Origin: Ferrimonas balearica
GTDB taxonomy: Bacteria; Pseudomonadota; Gammaproteobacteria; Enterobacterales; Shewanellaceae
Length of the DNA: 64,000 bases
Reading direction: 5' to 3'
NCBI RefSeq assembly: GCF_019802055.1
Contig: NZ_JAHVHW010000007.1
Location: 310,001-374,000, forward strand
Shown piece after piece: positions 62,650 to 64,000 of the stretch. The position numbers were made by a program, and so were the translations under genes. The notes beneath the pieces were generated by a model that saw nothing but the letters and a program-made list of their open reading frames with translations, was not told where the DNA came from and made no database searches. The stretch's first letter is position 1; every line of letters starts with the position of its first letter.

Positions 62650-63068
62650 GCGACTCCCCATACACTGGCCTGGCGGACGGCGCTTTGTTCGTTGGCCAGT
62701 CCCACCACACCCTATTTGTTTCTCCAGTCCTGAACCTCCTTGGCCGGTCAAGGGCCGAAACCGGCGTCAAAAATGGACTGAATTTCCTCCAGAACTGCAC
62801 CCCTGAGTGTGCTTGCTGCTAAGGCGGTAAAGATATTCACCCAACATTTCATTGACTTAAAAGCAATCGATGGAGACTGCAAGGCGGCTATGCGTTTTGC
62901 GTAAGGGTGCGTGGAAGAAAAGGCATTTGAATGCATAACAGGGCCGCAACAGGATGAATACCGGCGGCGTTTTTGTTCGCCAGTTGGCAAGGCACACCCA
63001 ACTGCGGGAGTGCCCCGAGCGACTCTAAACCAGGGAGTCATCTGTTTAGGTGACAGAGGGTATTCATA
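62650..63068. other. Intergenic region upstream of the protease gene
   Basis: About 420 bases with no convincing gene. It must hold the promoter of the protease gene. Confidence 0.5.
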
Positions 63069-64000
63069 ATGAGAATGAAAAAAGCGACTCTGATGACACT
63101 GGCGGCATTCTATGCCGGTGGCGTCACAGCCAGCACTGGTCAGGCGTCATCGACGATGTCCCTGCCAGAGGGCCTCACAGCCGTCGAACTGAGCGCCGAG
63201 GCCTGGGAAGCCGCGAAGGCCCCCCGTAAGCGGGTCAACCGGCTTAACCCCAGCGAAATTACCGAGGGCAATCAGGCGGGACAGACCAATGTTCATCGAG
63301 CCGGGGCACGCAAAGTGCCTTTCCAGTGGGAGAGCGATCTTGCCGGTGAGCACACTTACATCATTCAGTTTGATGAGCAGCCGGTAGCCCTTTATCAGGG
63401 TGGCGTATCCGGCTTTGAGGCGACATCACCACGCAGCCGGACCCGCCTTCCGCTTGGGATTGCCTCCCCAGCTCAGGGAAAGGTGAATCTGCACAGTGCA
63501 GAAGTTAAGGCGTATCAGCAGTTTCTCGGTCAGCGTCAGGATGCGCACTTAAGTGCCATTCGCAGTGTCGCCGGAGAGGTGCAAGTCAGCAACCGTTACC
63601 AATTGGCGCTTAACGGCGTCGCGGCGCCAATGAGCCAGCAGCAAGCTGCCCAAATTGCGTCATTGCCGGGCGTTCGCTCCGTTACGCGATCCCGTAACTA
63701 TGAGCTGTTGACGGACAGTGGTCCCGGCCATATTGGAGCCGATAAGGTCTGGAGCCTGCCCTCGGCCAATGCCAGCACCACGATGGGTGAGGGGATGCTG
63801 GTCGGGATCATCGATACCGGCATCAACACCGACCACCCCTCATTTGCCGCCAAAGCTGCCGATGGCTACCAGCACACCAACCCCTTGGGTACGGGTGTCT
63901 ATAAGGGCGACTGCACCAATGAGGCGTTCATCAGCCTGTGTAACGACAAGCTGATCGGGGTTTACTCCTACCCCACCATCACCGACAGCTACAAGCACCC
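63069..64000 (+). CDS. Subtilisin-family (S8) serine protease, N-terminal part
   Basis: Reads to the window end without a stop (about 310 codons). A signal peptide (about 24 residues) is followed by a propeptide-like region (HTYIIQFDEQPVALY, then VSNRYQLALNGVAAPMS and SLPGVRSVTRS, as in inhibitor I9 propeptides). The catalytic-domain aspartate appears in GIIDTGINTDHPSFA. The catalytic histidine and serine lie beyond the window. AGAGGG is 8 bases before the ATG. It is probably a secreted protease. Confidence 0.88.
   Translation, partial: MRMKKATLMTLAAFYAGGVTASTGQASSTMSLPEGLTAVELSAEAWEAAKAPRKRVNRLNPSEITEGNQAGQTNVHRAGARKVPFQWESDLAGEHTYIIQFDEQPVALYQGGVSGFEATSPRSRTRLPLGIASPAQGKVNLHSAEVKAYQQFLGQRQDAHLSAIRSVAGEVQVSNRYQLALNGVAAPMSQQQAAQIASLPGVRSVTRSRNYELLTDSGPGHIGADKVWSLPSANASTTMGEGMLVGIIDTGINTDHPSFAAKAADGYQHTNPLGTGVYKGDCTNEAFISLCNDKLIGVYSYPTITDSYKH

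Overview
This window comes from a marine-type gammaproteobacterium of the Alteromonadales, most like Ferrimonas or Shewanella. That placement is inference: it rests on the gene families present (a DUF2982 protein, a Hya-type hydrogenase operon, a MalA-type TonB receptor beside a flavin halogenase, a YiaW/YiaV pair), on the moderately high GC, and on the absence of anything pointing elsewhere. No tRNA, rRNA or CRISPR array is visible. One structural RNA, the 4.5S SRP RNA gene, is clear.

Layout. 1-5.1 kb: the end of a sulfate-assimilation operon (SLC13 permease, cysC, a DHH phosphoesterase) runs into galE, a Wzi-like capsule-surface protein and a small barrel. 5.7-8.1 kb: galU and ugd, which supply UDP-glucose and UDP-glucuronate. 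8.1-11.4 kb: a DUF1501/DUF1800 pair on the minus strand. 12.1-15.9 kb: a periplasmic uptake [NiFe]-hydrogenase operon (a small His-rich membrane protein, then hyaA, hyaB, hyaC), preceded by FNR-like and CRP-like sites and without maturation genes. 16.4-18.8 kb: an exported RelA/SpoT-like protein and a small Omp85-type barrel, set among REP-like repeats.

19.3-37.8 kb is a maltodextrin/starch locus: three GH13 enzymes, one GH31 enzyme, a TonB-dependent receptor, a flavin-dependent halogenase, an MFS sugar transporter, a LacI-family regulator and glucokinase. Three near-identical palindromes centred on ATACGTAT lie upstream of the three outward-facing promoters and are probably the LacI-protein operators. 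The inferred flow is uptake of maltodextrins through the outer membrane, hydrolysis by two lipoprotein amylases and GH31, MFS import, cytoplasmic alpha-glucosidase, then glucokinase.

38-46 kb holds housekeeping and envelope genes: glmM, a Mak-type fructokinase, an ElyC-like protein, a DMT transporter, DUF2982, a bactofilin, a second galU, a ComEA-like protein, a DASS transporter and ffs. 46.4-48.3 kb is a remnant region: a fragment of a YD-repeat (Rhs-like) gene next to a Y1/HUH transposase. 48.5-54.6 kb holds two paralogous LysR regulators, a barrel protein, a YiaW/YiaV pair and a DUF1254 protein; a shared CGACTTGG-type element lies upstream of two of these genes. 55-64 kb holds a membrane protein, a MipA/OmpV protein with a PagL-like tail, a SYLF lipoprotein, small lipoproteins, a secreted pectate-lyase-like lipoprotein, a third LysR-type regulator, and the start of a subtilisin-family protease cut by the window edge.

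The least-explained items are the exported RelA/SpoT-like protein, the 54-residue His-rich protein heading the hydrogenase operon, a 30-residue hydrophobic peptide gene at 5.2 kb, the paired operators at 50.5/54.7 kb and at 59.5 kb, and the GTAG-headed REP family with a copied gene tail inside it.
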